Assembly: GCA_021806765.1 (NCBI GenBank)
Contig: JAJZQR010000020.1
Span: 1-33,062 of the forward strand
Direction of reading: 5' to 3'
DNA: 33,062 nucleotides
DNA from: Chloroflexota bacterium
GTDB taxonomy: Bacteria; Chloroflexota; UBA6077
Position numbers and translations under genes: made by a program. Numbering within the stretch: the stretch's first letter is position 1; every line of letters starts with the position of its first letter. A model generated the notes under the pieces. The model did no database searches, was not told where the DNA came from, and worked only from the letters and a program-made list of their open reading frames with translations. This document shows positions 14,948-23,732 of the stretch, one piece after another.

Positions 14948-15764
14948 ACGGCTGCCCCCTCTGTTCGGGTCGTTCCACGGCACCCTGGGTAGCCTGCTGA
15001 TGGTGCTGCTGGCGGCGGTCGTCCTCTTCGGGCCCCAGATGGCCCCCTACTCGCCGACCCAGTTCCACGCCGGCCACCGGCTGGAGGCGCCCAGCGCCAG
15101 TTTCCTGCTCGGCACCGACCAGTTCGGTCGGGATGTGCTCAGCCGGGTGCTCGTCGGCGGCCGCGACAGCGTCCTCTTCGGGGTAGTCTCGACTGCACTG
15201 GCCACCCTGGTCGGGCTGGCAATCGGCGTCTTCTCGGGGTACGTAGGCGGCCGCACCGACGACGTCCTCATGCGGCTGCTCGACGCCGTCATGGCCATTC
15301 CCACCCTGCTGCTGGCGATGCTGGTGGTCACCCTTCTGGGACCAGGCCATGTCAACGCCATCCTGGCGGTCGCAATCTCGACGGCGCCAGGCATGGCCCG
15401 GATGGCCCGCAGCAGCACTCTGGACGTCCGCACCCAGGACTACGTGCAGGCCGCTCGAGCCCGAGGGGAGAGCCGGCTCTACATCATGTTCAGCGAGGTC
15501 GTACCCAACACCGTCGCCCCGGTTATCGTGGAGGCTTCCATCCGGGTCGCCTTCTCCATCATGCTGGGCGCCTCCCTCAGCTTTCTGGGGCTCGGCGCAC
15601 AGCCGCCCTCCTCTGACTGGGGGCTGATGACCTCCGATGCCCGCAACTATCTCTTCGATGCCCCCTGGATGATCGTGGGACCGGGCCTCGGCATCGCGGT
15701 GGCGGCCATGGCCTTCAACCTGCTGGGCGACGGGCTCCGCGACGCCTTGAACCCCCGGCTGTGA
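14913..15764 (+). CDS. dppC: Peptide ABC transporter permease DppC-type
   Basis: The 283-residue permease contains PSASFLLGTDQFGRDVLSRV (residues 50-69), the EAA loop DYVQAARARGESRLYIMFSE and SLSFLGLGAQPPSSDWG, all typical of DppC/OppC. There are about six hydrophobic segments. The first in-frame ATG (14913) lies inside dppB; a TTG at 14934 is another possible start, and the short N-terminus before PLFGSF makes this uncertain by a few residues. It partners with DppB. Confidence 0.94.
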   Translation: MLMLTRALNTTKRLPPLFGSFHGTLGSLLMVLLAAVVLFGPQMAPYSPTQFHAGHRLEAPSASFLLGTDQFGRDVLSRVLVGGRDSVLFGVVSTALATLVGLAIGVFSGYVGGRTDDVLMRLLDAVMAIPTLLLAMLVVTLLGPGHVNAILAVAISTAPGMARMARSSTLDVRTQDYVQAARARGESRLYIMFSEVVPNTVAPVIVEASIRVAFSIMLGASLSFLGLGAQPPSSDWGLMTSDARNYLFDAPWMIVGPGLGIAVAAMAFNLLGDGLRDALNPRL

Positions 15765-15777
15765 GGGTGACGACTCC

Positions 15778-17835
15778 ATGCCTGTCCTGACCATCGATAA
15801 TCTGCACGTCGACTACAGAACGCGCTCCGGCCCCCTCCATGCCGTCCGAGGGGCAAGCCTCAGCATCGAGCAGGGGGAGGTGCTCGGACTGGTGGGAGAG
15901 TCTGGCTCCGGCAAGAGCACCCTCGCCTACTCCATCGTCCGCTACCTGGGCGGCAACGGCCGCATCGTAGGCGGGAGGATCCTGTTCCAGGGCAGGGACA
16001 TCCTGACGATGAGCGAGAGGGATCTGACGGACCTGCGGGGCTCCGAGATCTCCATGGTCTACCAGGATCCCCACACCTCGCTGAATCCGGCGCTGACGGT
16101 GGGAGAGCAGGTCGCCGAGGTGGTGATGATTCACAAGGGTATGGACCACCGGGCAGCGATGGCGGAAACCGAGCGGCTCTTCACCCTCGTGAACCTGTCG
16201 GGCCCCCGCTTCATGCTGGGCAAGTATCCCCACGAACTCTCGGGCGGCGAGAAGCAGCGGGTGCTCATCGCCAGCGCCTTCAGCTGCAATCCGAAGCTTC
16301 TCATCCTGGACGAGCCCACCACCGCGCTGGACGCCACCACCGCAGCGGAGGTGCTCGAGCTGCTGGCCGATCTGCAGCGTCGCTTCCAGACGGCCGTGCT
16401 CTACATCACCCACGACCTGGGGCTCGTGGCCCGCGTTGCCCAGCGGATCCAGGTGATCTATGCCGGGCAGATCGTAGAGACGGGTCCGACCCGAGATGTG
16501 CTCACAGACCCGCGCCACCCCTACACCCGCTCTCTGCTGGACAGCGTGCCGAGGCCCGGCACCTCCATCCACGAGCAGCGTCTGCCCACGGTGACCGGCC
16601 CCTTCCCCAACCTCCGTGCGGTGCCCGATGGGTGCATCTTCCAATCCCGCTGCCCCTTCGTGGCCGACGCATGCCGGCAGGGCAGGGTAGAGTTGCGCTC
16701 CACGAGCCCGGCCCGGGAGGCCGCCTGTGTTCGGTTGGAGGAGATCCCGGAGGTGAAGCTGCCTGTCGTCCCGGCGGGGACACGACCGGCACGAAGCGAA
16801 CGGACGGTGCTGGCGGCACGGGAGATCCGAGTGTGGCACAAGATCACCGATTCCCTCGCGGCCTTCACCCCTTGGCGCAAGCCCAAGTACGTGAGAGCGG
16901 CCGACGGCGTTTCCCTGCAGGTTCAACCAGCCGAGACAGTGGGCATCGTGGGCGAGAGCGGCTCGGGCAAGTCCACGGTCGCGAGAGCCATGTTGGGGCT
17001 CAATCAGGCTCGAGGCGAGGTGGAGTTGAGCGGTCGCACCTTCTCTCCACCCGGCAGCGTCGACCGCGACTACCGGCGGCGGGTTCAGATCGTCTTCCAG
17101 CACCCGGATTCCTCCCTCAACCCGCGCAAGAGGGTGCGGGACCTGGTTGGCCGCCCCCTCCTGCTCTTCGGCCTAGCGAATCGCCGCAACTTGGACGAAA
17201 AGATCGGGGAACTCTTGCGCAGCGTCCGCCTGCCGGAGTCCTACGCGGACCGCTATCCCCACGAGCTGTCCGGGGGCGAGAAGCAGCGGGTCGCCATAGC
17301 CCGCGCCTTTGCCAGTCAGCCGGACGTGATCATCTGCGACGAACTCACCAGCGGCCTGGACGTTTCCACCCAGGCCACCATCGTGAACTTGCTGGCCGAC
17401 CTGCAGGAGCGGCTGGGCACTTCCTACGTATTCATCGCCCACGACCTGAACCTGGTGCGCTACGTGGCGGATCGGATCTCCGTGATGTACATGGGCAATG
17501 TCGTCGAAAGCGGCCTGGCCGAGCAGGTATTCGAGCCGCCCTACCACCCCTACACCGAGGCCCTGATCAGCGCCGCCCTGATACCTGATCTCGACGTGCA
17601 GGTCCGGCACGTCCGCCTGGAAGGCCCCGCCCCCAACCCTCTGGACCTACCGGCAGGCTGCCGTTTCCACACCCGCTGCCCACACAAGGCCGGAGAGATC
17701 TGCACCCTGAAGGTCCCGGCTCTGATGGGGCAGCAGGGTCACCACCCCATCGCCTGCCACATCCCGATCGAAACGCTGACACAACTGCCGCCGGTGTGGC
17801 ACGGAGCAGCGCTGAAGAAGGAGAAAGATGCGTAG
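15778..17835 (+). CDS. Fused peptide ABC transporter ATPase (DppD-DppF in one chain)
   Basis: This is a 685-residue protein with two complete ABC ATPase halves. The first has Walker A GESGSGKST (40-48), signature LSGGEKQRV and Walker B LLILDEPTTALD. The second has GESGSGKST (about 392-400), LSGGEKQRVAIARAF and IICDELTSGLD, where Leu replaces the usual Pro. Each half ends in an oligopeptide-transporter C-terminal region with a cysteine cluster (GCIFQSRCPF...DACRQ and GCRFHTRCPH...EICTL), seen as iron-sulfur ligands in DppD-type proteins. The fusion supplies both ATPase subunits for DppBC. Its TAG overlaps the next gene by 8 bases. Such fusions are known, so this is a variant rather than a novelty. 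Confidence 0.94.
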   Translation: MPVLTIDNLHVDYRTRSGPLHAVRGASLSIEQGEVLGLVGESGSGKSTLAYSIVRYLGGNGRIVGGRILFQGRDILTMSERDLTDLRGSEISMVYQDPHTSLNPALTVGEQVAEVVMIHKGMDHRAAMAETERLFTLVNLSGPRFMLGKYPHELSGGEKQRVLIASAFSCNPKLLILDEPTTALDATTAAEVLELLADLQRRFQTAVLYITHDLGLVARVAQRIQVIYAGQIVETGPTRDVLTDPRHPYTRSLLDSVPRPGTSIHEQRLPTVTGPFPNLRAVPDGCIFQSRCPFVADACRQGRVELRSTSPAREAACVRLEEIPEVKLPVVPAGTRPARSERTVLAAREIRVWHKITDSLAAFTPWRKPKYVRAADGVSLQVQPAETVGIVGESGSGKSTVARAMLGLNQARGEVELSGRTFSPPGSVDRDYRRRVQIVFQHPDSSLNPRKRVRDLVGRPLLLFGLANRRNLDEKIGELLRSVRLPESYADRYPHELSGGEKQRVAIARAFASQPDVIICDELTSGLDVSTQATIVNLLADLQERLGTSYVFIAHDLNLVRYVADRISVMYMGNVVESGLAEQVFEPPYHPYTEALISAALIPDLDVQVRHVRLEGPAPNPLDLPAGCRFHTRCPHKAGEICTLKVPALMGQQGHHPIACHIPIETLTQLPPVWHGAALKKEKDA

Positions 17836-19591
17836 ACTCATCGAGGAGACTTTGAACCCGGAGCTTTGCCGCCAGGTGGACGCCAGCATCTCCCAGGCGG
17901 AGATGGAGCGCCACATACGGTACCTGTGCGAGGAGATCGGCGTGCGCATGCCGGGCACACCGGAAGAGCGTCGCTCCGCCGAGTACTGCGCCGGCGTGGT
18001 GAAGGATCTGGGCTTCGAAGTTGAGATCGAGGAGGTTTCATATCTCGCCTGGGCCCAGGATGCCACCCGGGTCGAGATGGTGACCCCCCATGCGAAACCC
18101 CTGGCGGCCACCTGGTTCAGCTACACCCTGCCCACCCCACCGGACGGCGTCGTGGCACCGGCGGCCTTCGTGGGGATGGAGAACGAGGAGGACTGGAGCG
18201 AAGCCTCGGGCTGCATCGCCATCGTCGGTCGAAGGATCACGACCAGCCCCGGCCGCCGCGACCTGATAGGCCGGGCCCGCGCCGCCGGGGCCATCGGCTA
18301 CCTGGAGTTCTGCACGGCCATACCGCCCGAGCTACCCAAGGTGGGCAATGGCGCCTCCACCCTGGTCGGCCGGCGCGAGCCGATCATGCCACCCGACCTG
18401 CCACCCCTGCCAGCGGCCTCCATCGCCATGGCTGCCGTGGACGAGATCCGCGCCCTGCTGGCGGCCGGCACGACCCCGACGCTGAGGCTGGTCGTCGGGC
18501 CCAAAGACGGCAGGCTGCAGATGTGGCGCACATCACCCAACGTGATCGGCACGGTGCCGGGCACCGACCTGGCCGACGAAATCGTCTACGTCATCGGCCA
18601 CCACGACGCCAACGTGATCGGCGCCCACGACAACGCCTCCGGGGCCGCCGCCGTGTTGGCGATGGCACGCTGGCTCAAGGAGTCCGGCCACCGCCCTCGG
18701 CGCACCATCCGGCTCTTCATGCCCGGCTGCGAGCAGTTTGGGCTCGTCGGCTCCACCCAGCACGTTCTGCGCAACCCGGAGACCATGAAGCACACCGTCT
18801 TCGCCATGGACTGGGGCGCCATCGGTGACGGCGACGCCATGTGGGTGGACCGCACACCCGACACGGGCCCGCTGTTCGATCACATCCTGCGGGCCACCGG
18901 CTACTCCAACCGCATCCCAACGATAACCCAGGCTCCTGCGGTCGCCAGCGATCACGCCGGCTTCCTCTGGAAGGCGGGGATCCCAGCCTGCGAGCTGCAC
19001 TTCCGGGAGTTCCACTACCTCTTCACCAAGCTCGACGATCCCGCCCACATCAACATGGACCGAGCGCGCCAGTCGGCGGTGCTCGGCATCCTGGCGGCGT
19101 TGGGCTTCTCGGACCAGGGTCCCCTGCCGCTGGACTTCGCCGCCGGTGCGGCGGAGCTGCGCCGAACCGTGCAGGGCCTGTCGAGCCACCCCAGGGGGCT
19201 CTACCGGGCGGAGGAGCTGGAAGCGGCGCTGTCGGGATTGGAGGAAGCGGGACAGCGGGCCAACACCCTGGCCGCTCGCCTGAAGGGCGGCCCCGAGTTG
19301 AACAGGCTGAACGGGGCCTTGCGAGCAGCCGCCCAGGTCGTGGACCCACGGGTGACAGGCGAGTTCAAGCTGCTTCCGAAGCTGCAGCGCGCGCTCAACG
19401 ACTACCAGCAGGTCACCGCGATGGCTCGCCAGTTGCCGAGCCGTTTGATCAGCCACACCAACGTACTGCAGGAGGTGGTTGCGCAACGAGAGGCGTTGGC
19501 AGCCGAAGCGGGCGTCGAGGCGGCAGGCGTCCTCGGTGCCCTGCGCGAGGCTGCCGCGGTCCTGAGCGCTGCCTGCGAGGAGCTATCATGA
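17828..19591 (+). CDS. M28-family peptidase-like protein with PA-type insert
   Basis: The 587-residue protein has an M28 core at about residues 235-420 with VIGHHDANVIGAHDNASG (256-273), carrying His258 and the bridging Asp268, then GCEQFGLVGS (300-309), D328 in FAMDWG, and SDHAGFLWKAGIPACEL (374-390). Residues about 108-225 resemble a protease-associated insert (IAIVGRR, DLIGRARAAGAIGYLE). Two expected ligands differ: the EE pair reads E302-Q303, and the His before the LD(D/T)P segment reads Phe399 in LFTKLDDP, although His396 lies just before. Activity is therefore uncertain. A helical C-terminal extension of about 150 residues is unrecognised. No signal peptide, so it is probably cytosolic. 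It starts inside the ATPase gene and its TGA overlaps the next ATG. Confidence 0.85.
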   Translation: MRRLIEETLNPELCRQVDASISQAEMERHIRYLCEEIGVRMPGTPEERRSAEYCAGVVKDLGFEVEIEEVSYLAWAQDATRVEMVTPHAKPLAATWFSYTLPTPPDGVVAPAAFVGMENEEDWSEASGCIAIVGRRITTSPGRRDLIGRARAAGAIGYLEFCTAIPPELPKVGNGASTLVGRREPIMPPDLPPLPAASIAMAAVDEIRALLAAGTTPTLRLVVGPKDGRLQMWRTSPNVIGTVPGTDLADEIVYVIGHHDANVIGAHDNASGAAAVLAMARWLKESGHRPRRTIRLFMPGCEQFGLVGSTQHVLRNPETMKHTVFAMDWGAIGDGDAMWVDRTPDTGPLFDHILRATGYSNRIPTITQAPAVASDHAGFLWKAGIPACELHFREFHYLFTKLDDPAHINMDRARQSAVLGILAALGFSDQGPLPLDFAAGAAELRRTVQGLSSHPRGLYRAEELEAALSGLEEAGQRANTLAARLKGGPELNRLNGALRAAAQVVDPRVTGEFKLLPKLQRALNDYQQVTAMARQLPSRLISHTNVLQEVVAQREALAAEAGVEAAGVLGALREAAAVLSAACEELS

Positions 19592-20955
19592 GCCTCACCG
19601 GCACGGCGGCCGCCTACGCCACCGACCTCACTCTCGGTCAGGTGCCGCCTGAGGTGCAGACCAAGGCGCGGGAGGCACTGCGGGATCACCTGGCCTGTGT
19701 AATCGCGGGCAGCCAGACCGACCTGAGCCTCCTGGTGACGCAGGCGCTGACCTCGGGCACCGACGGCCCCGCCCCTCTGCTGGGTACCCAGCGGTCTACG
19801 GTCCCGGGTCTGGCGGCCTTCTGCAACGCCACAGCCGCCAACGCTATGGACTTCGACGACACCTCAGGGGCCGGGCACCCGGGGGCCAGCGTCATTCCAG
19901 CGGCGCTGGCAGCCACGGCCGTGGACCCCTGCAACGGGCGCCGCTTCCTCGAGGCGATCGTCGCGGGCTACGAGGTGGGAATGCGCGTCGCACAAGCCAT
20001 CAAGCCCAGTTGGCCCCGCTATCAGCAGGTCCACGGCATCGGCAGCGCCCAGGTCTTTGGCGCCACCGCCGCCGCCGGCCACGTTCTGGGGCTGGACCAG
20101 GAAGCGATGGAGCGCGCCTTCGGCATCGCAGGCTCCATGGCCCCCGTGCCCCACGCGGGCAAGTACGGCTGGAACGAGCGCCCCCTGACCTGGGTAAAGG
20201 ACAACGTGTCCTGGCCTGCCGAGAATGGGTTCCGCGCCGCCACCCTCGCCGGGGCGGGAATGCCGGCGAATCGCACGATACTGGACGGCGAGAATGGCTT
20301 CTGGGTCATGGCGGGATCGGACCGGTTTGAACCCTCCCCCCTGGAGGATTACGGTGGCTTCGAGCTGCTTCGGCTTTCCTTCAAGCCCTACCCCTGCTGC
20401 CGTTGGATCCACACGACGCTGGACGCTGTGGACAAGCTGCAGAGGGAGCACGACCTGCGGGTGGAGGCCGTCGAGCGCGTGGAGGTGGAGACCATACAGG
20501 CGCTGGCCGAGCAGTTCATGGATCGAACTCCGCAGACGATGGTCGACGGCGAGTTCAGCCTGCCCCACGCAGTCGCCATGAAACTGCGGCGGGTCGACGT
20601 AGGGGATTGGTGGATCGCCGACAACCGCTCTAACCCAGAGGTGCTGCAGCTGATGGCGCGCGTGGAGGCCCGGCACGACCCGGCCTTGACGGAACGGTAC
20701 CTGGCCGCTGGGCGGCAAAACGGCTGCATCCCCTCCCGGGTGCGGGTCTACCTGGTGGATGGAGGCAGACTGGAGGCCTACCAGCAGGTGGCTCTGGGCG
20801 AGCCCGCGAAGCCTCTTTCCGAGGCGGCTCAGCTGGACAAGTTCCACCGTCTCACCGCCCGGTTCCTCAGCCAGGAGGCGCGAGGGGTCCTCCTGGAGCG
20901 GTTGGCCTCGGTCGAAACCCTGGCCTCCATGGAGCAGCTATTGTCGGCCCTCTGA
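19588..20955 (+). CDS. MmgE/PrpD-family protein (2-methylcitrate dehydratase-like)
   Basis: The 455-residue protein starts at ATG 19588 (ATGA overlap with the M28 gene). Family features are LREALRDHLACVIAGS-like EALRDHLACVIAGS near residues 30-43, NATAANAMDFDDTSGAGHPG (about 76-95), AGYEVGMRVAQAIKPS, HGIGSAQVFGATAAAG and KPYPCCRWIH. The family includes 2-methylcitrate dehydratase, cis-aconitate decarboxylase and other lyases or isomerases acting on polycarboxylates. With peptidases on both sides, a role on a propionate intermediate is unlikely here; it may act on an acid released from the imported substrate. The longer open frame upstream from 18841 is out of phase with the M28 gene and is not coding. 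Confidence 0.88.
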   Translation: MSLTGTAAAYATDLTLGQVPPEVQTKAREALRDHLACVIAGSQTDLSLLVTQALTSGTDGPAPLLGTQRSTVPGLAAFCNATAANAMDFDDTSGAGHPGASVIPAALAATAVDPCNGRRFLEAIVAGYEVGMRVAQAIKPSWPRYQQVHGIGSAQVFGATAAAGHVLGLDQEAMERAFGIAGSMAPVPHAGKYGWNERPLTWVKDNVSWPAENGFRAATLAGAGMPANRTILDGENGFWVMAGSDRFEPSPLEDYGGFELLRLSFKPYPCCRWIHTTLDAVDKLQREHDLRVEAVERVEVETIQALAEQFMDRTPQTMVDGEFSLPHAVAMKLRRVDVGDWWIADNRSNPEVLQLMARVEARHDPALTERYLAAGRQNGCIPSRVRVYLVDGGRLEAYQQVALGEPAKPLSEAAQLDKFHRLTARFLSQEARGVLLERLASVETLASMEQLLSAL

Positions 20956-20980
20956 CTTTCGGAACTTCAAGAGGTGACCC

Positions 20981-22177
20981 ATGCAGCTGGATGCGCCCCT
21001 TCTGGGCGCCCTAGGGGGTCTTGCCCGGCAACAACAAGACAGCTTCCTTCGCGACCTTCGGGAACTCGCCGCCATCGATAGCGGCACTTTCAGCAAAGCC
21101 GGAGTAGACCGAGTCGGCGACTGGCTTGAAGCCCGATTCCACGACCATGGCTGGGAAACGGAGCGGCTGGCAGCCGGGAAATACGGCGACTGCCGTGTGG
21201 CGACCTGGCGAGGCAACGGCCGAGCCCGGCTGCTGCTGATCGGCCACATGGATACCGTCTATCCGGACGGCACGGCGGCGCAACGGCCTGTCACCATCAA
21301 GGGCGACGTTCTCAAGGGCCCGGGCACGGCCGACATGAAGGCCGGACTGTTGGTTGCCGTCTACGCCCTGCGCGCCCTCCAGGAAGCCGGCTTCACCAAC
21401 TTCGACCGGATCACCCTCTTCTGCAACAGCGACGAGGAGGTTAGCTCCCCTGTGTCCCGCCTGCTGTATCGGCCTCTCGCGGCCGATGCCGACGCTGCCC
21501 TGGTCTTCGAGTGCGCCCGAGAGAACGGCGACCTGGTTAGCGCACGCAAGGGTGGTGGTAGATATAACATAGAGGTTACCGGCAAGAGCGCCCATGCCGG
21601 CGTAGCACCTGAAACCGGTGCCAACGCCATCGTCCAGCTGGCGCGCCTGGTGGATGCGGCGGCGCTGTTGAACGGCCTGCAGCCAGGGGTCACTGTGAAC
21701 GCCGGGGTAATCCGCGGGGGAACAAGACCCAACGTGGTACCGGACTTCGCCGAGGTGGAACTAGACGTGCGGGCCGTGGATCGGGAGGGCGAGGCAGCGG
21801 TTCACGCCGCCCTCTACGCCCTGGAGCGGCAGATCACCATCCCGGGTACTCGCGCCACTGTGTCGGGTCGCTTCTCCGGCCCCGCCATGGAGAGGACCGC
21901 AGGAAACAGCTTCCTGGCAGAGGTTGCCTCGGCCGTGGGTCGAGGACTTGGCATCAAGGTTAAGGACGCGCCCATGACCGGTGGGCGCTCCGACGCCAAC
22001 TACGTTGCAGAGGTGGGAGTGCCGGTACTCGACGGCATGGGGCCGATAGGGGGCGCGGACCACGGCCCCGACGAGTACATTCTGGCGTCCAGCATAGCAG
22101 AGCGGATAGCTCTGGCCGCGGGTGTGATAGCCGTAGCCTGCGAACAGGTGGATAGCCTGCGCCAGTTGCGTGGGTAA
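20981..22177 (+). CDS. M20-family carboxypeptidase (glutamate carboxypeptidase/CPG2-like)
   Basis: This 398-residue M20 peptidase has H89 in LIGHMDTVYP, D118 in LKGPGTADMKAG, D151-E152-E153 in CNSDEEVSSP and the last His in GADHGPDEYI. LKGPGTADMK and the HMDTVYP context are the CPG2-like subtype, which removes C-terminal glutamate from folates or peptides; related enzymes act on other amide bonds. The lid domain starts at GGGRYNIEVTGKSAHAGVAP. AGAGGTGA lies upstream of the ATG. It is 25 bases after the PrpD-like gene, clearly in the same operon, and is distinct from the ArgE/DapE-like enzyme at its start. Confidence 0.92.
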   Translation: MQLDAPLLGALGGLARQQQDSFLRDLRELAAIDSGTFSKAGVDRVGDWLEARFHDHGWETERLAAGKYGDCRVATWRGNGRARLLLIGHMDTVYPDGTAAQRPVTIKGDVLKGPGTADMKAGLLVAVYALRALQEAGFTNFDRITLFCNSDEEVSSPVSRLLYRPLAADADAALVFECARENGDLVSARKGGGRYNIEVTGKSAHAGVAPETGANAIVQLARLVDAAALLNGLQPGVTVNAGVIRGGTRPNVVPDFAEVELDVRAVDREGEAAVHAALYALERQITIPGTRATVSGRFSGPAMERTAGNSFLAEVASAVGRGLGIKVKDAPMTGGRSDANYVAEVGVPVLDGMGPIGGADHGPDEYILASSIAERIALAAGVIAVACEQVDSLRQLRG

Positions 22178-22273
22178 CCGGCAGGGAGAGATGAACGCCG
22201 GGAACTCACGATGAACTCACTCTCCGGCCTCGGTCTGCCCTGCACATTTGATTAGAGATGGGAGATTGAAACC

Positions 22274-22777
22274 ATGGCCGACTCCAAGCACGACGAAGAT
22301 CTCGTAGTCATGTCCGAGATGATAGCCAAGCTGTACTTCCACATGGCCAAGGAGATGCTGGACAGCTTCGGGGAGGAAGGGGAAGCTGCGCTGCGTCGAG
22401 CCATCCAGGCCTTTGGTCGGGATCGGGGCGCCACCTTGAAGAAACGCCACCAGGCGAAGCAGCTGCCGATCAACGTAAAGTCGCTCTTCGACCAATACGA
22501 CATGCCGGGCACCGACAGCTCCAGGTTCCGGCGTACCACCTTCAAGCTGGATGAGAACACCAGACAGTCGGAAACCTACGTCTGCCACTTCCAAGAGATC
22601 TGGGAGGAGTTGGGCGGCGTGCCGGCCCTTCGCTCCCTCGGCCAGATCTACTGCAACGAGTTCCATCCGGCCATGTGGGGGGAGTACGATCCGGACATCA
22701 AGGTGCAGCTGCCCAAGCTGCTGACTCAGGGCGACGAGCACTGCCGCTTCGAGGTACACCGGACTCCCAAGTCGTAG
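22274..22777 (+). CDS. L-2-amino-thiazoline-4-carboxylate hydrolase family protein
   Basis: The 167-residue protein matches the ATC-hydrolase family in length and motif order: LYFHMAKEMLDSFGEEGEAA, AFGRDRGATLKKR, YVCHFQEIWEEL, YCNEFHPAMWGEYDPDIKV and the closing GDEHCRFEV. The named member opens the thiazoline ring of ATC to S- or N-carbamoyl-cysteine in Pseudomonas, and the next step there is done by an M20-related amidohydrolase. Most family members are uncharacterised, so the reaction here is only suggested. It lies 96 bases after an M20 gene in the same direction and is followed by a terminator-like hairpin, so it is probably the last gene of the operon. Confidence 0.75.
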   Translation: MADSKHDEDLVVMSEMIAKLYFHMAKEMLDSFGEEGEAALRRAIQAFGRDRGATLKKRHQAKQLPINVKSLFDQYDMPGTDSSRFRRTTFKLDENTRQSETYVCHFQEIWEELGGVPALRSLGQIYCNEFHPAMWGEYDPDIKVQLPKLLTQGDEHCRFEVHRTPKS

Positions 22778-22789
22778 GGCAGGAGTCGA

Positions 22790-22820
22790 GGGGCCGGCAT
22801 TGTGGTCCGGCCCTTGCGAA
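22790..22820 (+). terminator. Probable terminator of the peptidase-transport operon
   Basis: GGGCCGG (22791-22797) and CCGGCCC (22807-22813) form a 7-bp GC stem with a 9-nt loop, followed by TTGCG. The T-tract is poor. Position right after the last gene of the operon and before the next promoter supports the call. Confidence 0.45.
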
Positions 22821-22847
22821 GCCGGGAGCCGAAATCTGCCGAAGGCT

Positions 22848-22855
22848 GCTATAAT
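22848..22855 (+). promoter_or_regulatory. Extended -10 promoter of the S1-domain gene
   Basis: TGCTATAAT ending at 22855 is an extended -10 element with a perfect TATAAT (22850-22855). No convincing -35 box is at the right distance, which is normal for extended -10 promoters. The start site would be near 22862, about 50 nt before the TTG start codon. Confidence 0.6.
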
Positions 22856-22911
22856 AGAGGTTCTGTGGCGGCGATAAGCCAACAGCAATTTCCCATTCAG
22901 GAGTCTTAGCC

Positions 22912-23589
22912 TTGGAAGACCTTCCCGAGAGGAGCACCACTACCCAACCTCAGGTCGAGGAGCAACCCGCCGAGCCCCAGGCCCTGGAGGCCGAGGCCGC
23001 GGAGAAACCAACGGAGCAGCCGCAGGCCACCGAGACGGCAGCCCCCGAGGCCGAAGAGCAGGCACCCCCTCCAGCAGAAGCCCCCAAGACCCCCGCTGAA
23101 ACCGCACCAGCTCCAGCTCGCCCCGCCAAGCCGACCGGCCCGAGACTGGCAGAACTGCGCCCGGGTACGGTGGTAGAGGGCAAGGTTACCCGCATCGAGC
23201 GGTACGGAGCTTTCGTCGACCTGGGTCTGGTCGAGAAGCGAGACGGCTTGATCCACATCTCAGAGCTGGCGACCTATCGGGTGCGCCGGGTCGAGGACGT
23301 GGTTCACGTGGGCGACGAGATTCGCGCCCGGGTGGTTTCCGTGGACCCTGGCCGGGGTAGGATTGCCCTGTCCCTCAACGATGTGGATGCGGCGGAATAC
23401 AGCGCACAGGCGGCTGCCCCTTCCAACGAGCCTACCCTGACGGCCATGGCCGAGGCTTTCGAGCGGGCCTACGGTCGGCTGCGGGAGAGGGGGAGCCAGC
23501 AATCTGAGACCTCGCGCGAGAATCAGGGGGATAAGAAGAGGCGCGAGCAGGAGCAGTTGATGGAGAAGTTCCGCACGTCGGGAAGGTAG
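22912..23589 (+). CDS. S1-domain RNA-binding protein with acidic Pro/Ala-rich N-terminus
   Basis: This 225-residue protein starts at TTG 22912 behind AGGAG (8-nt spacing). Residues 1-75 are low-complexity, rich in Glu, Pro and Ala. Residues about 80-157 form one S1 domain: LRPGTVVEGKVTRIERYGAF, VDLG, DGLIHISELA, VGDEIRARVVSVDPGRGRIA and LSLNDV. The C-terminus is charged (DKKRREQEQLMEKFRTS). Single S1 proteins of this type bind RNA and associate with ribosomes or modulate RNA decay. It is monocistronic by its own promoter and the next promoter about 100 bases after it. Confidence 0.88.
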   Translation: MEDLPERSTTTQPQVEEQPAEPQALEAEAAEKPTEQPQATETAAPEAEEQAPPPAEAPKTPAETAPAPARPAKPTGPRLAELRPGTVVEGKVTRIERYGAFVDLGLVEKRDGLIHISELATYRVRRVEDVVHVGDEIRARVVSVDPGRGRIALSLNDVDAAEYSAQAAAPSNEPTLTAMAEAFERAYGRLRERGSQQSETSRENQGDKKRREQEQLMEKFRTSGR

Positions 23590-23685
23590 CTTCCTCGCCC
23601 TCTGCGGGAAAAGTCGCTGAGCATCCCCGAAGGACACAATCGGCGCGCAGACTCCTCCCTTATGTCCAGCCAACCGTACATCTTC

Positions 23686-23714
23686 TTGACGCTCTTGGTG
23701 GCCCATGCTAGCAT
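23686..23714 (+). promoter_or_regulatory. Promoter of the dapA-like/ldh2-like operon
   Basis: TTGACG (23686-23691) and TAGCAT (23709-23714) are separated by 17 bp, and TGC directly precedes the -10 box (extended element). The start site would be near 23721. Confidence 0.65.
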
Positions 23715-23732
23715 GCGGCTCATTGCTTCTGC

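Noticed and set aside
15715..17103. 462-codon minus-strand frame opposite the fused ATPase gene
   Set aside because: It is antisense to conserved Walker and signature motifs and matches nothing recognisable.
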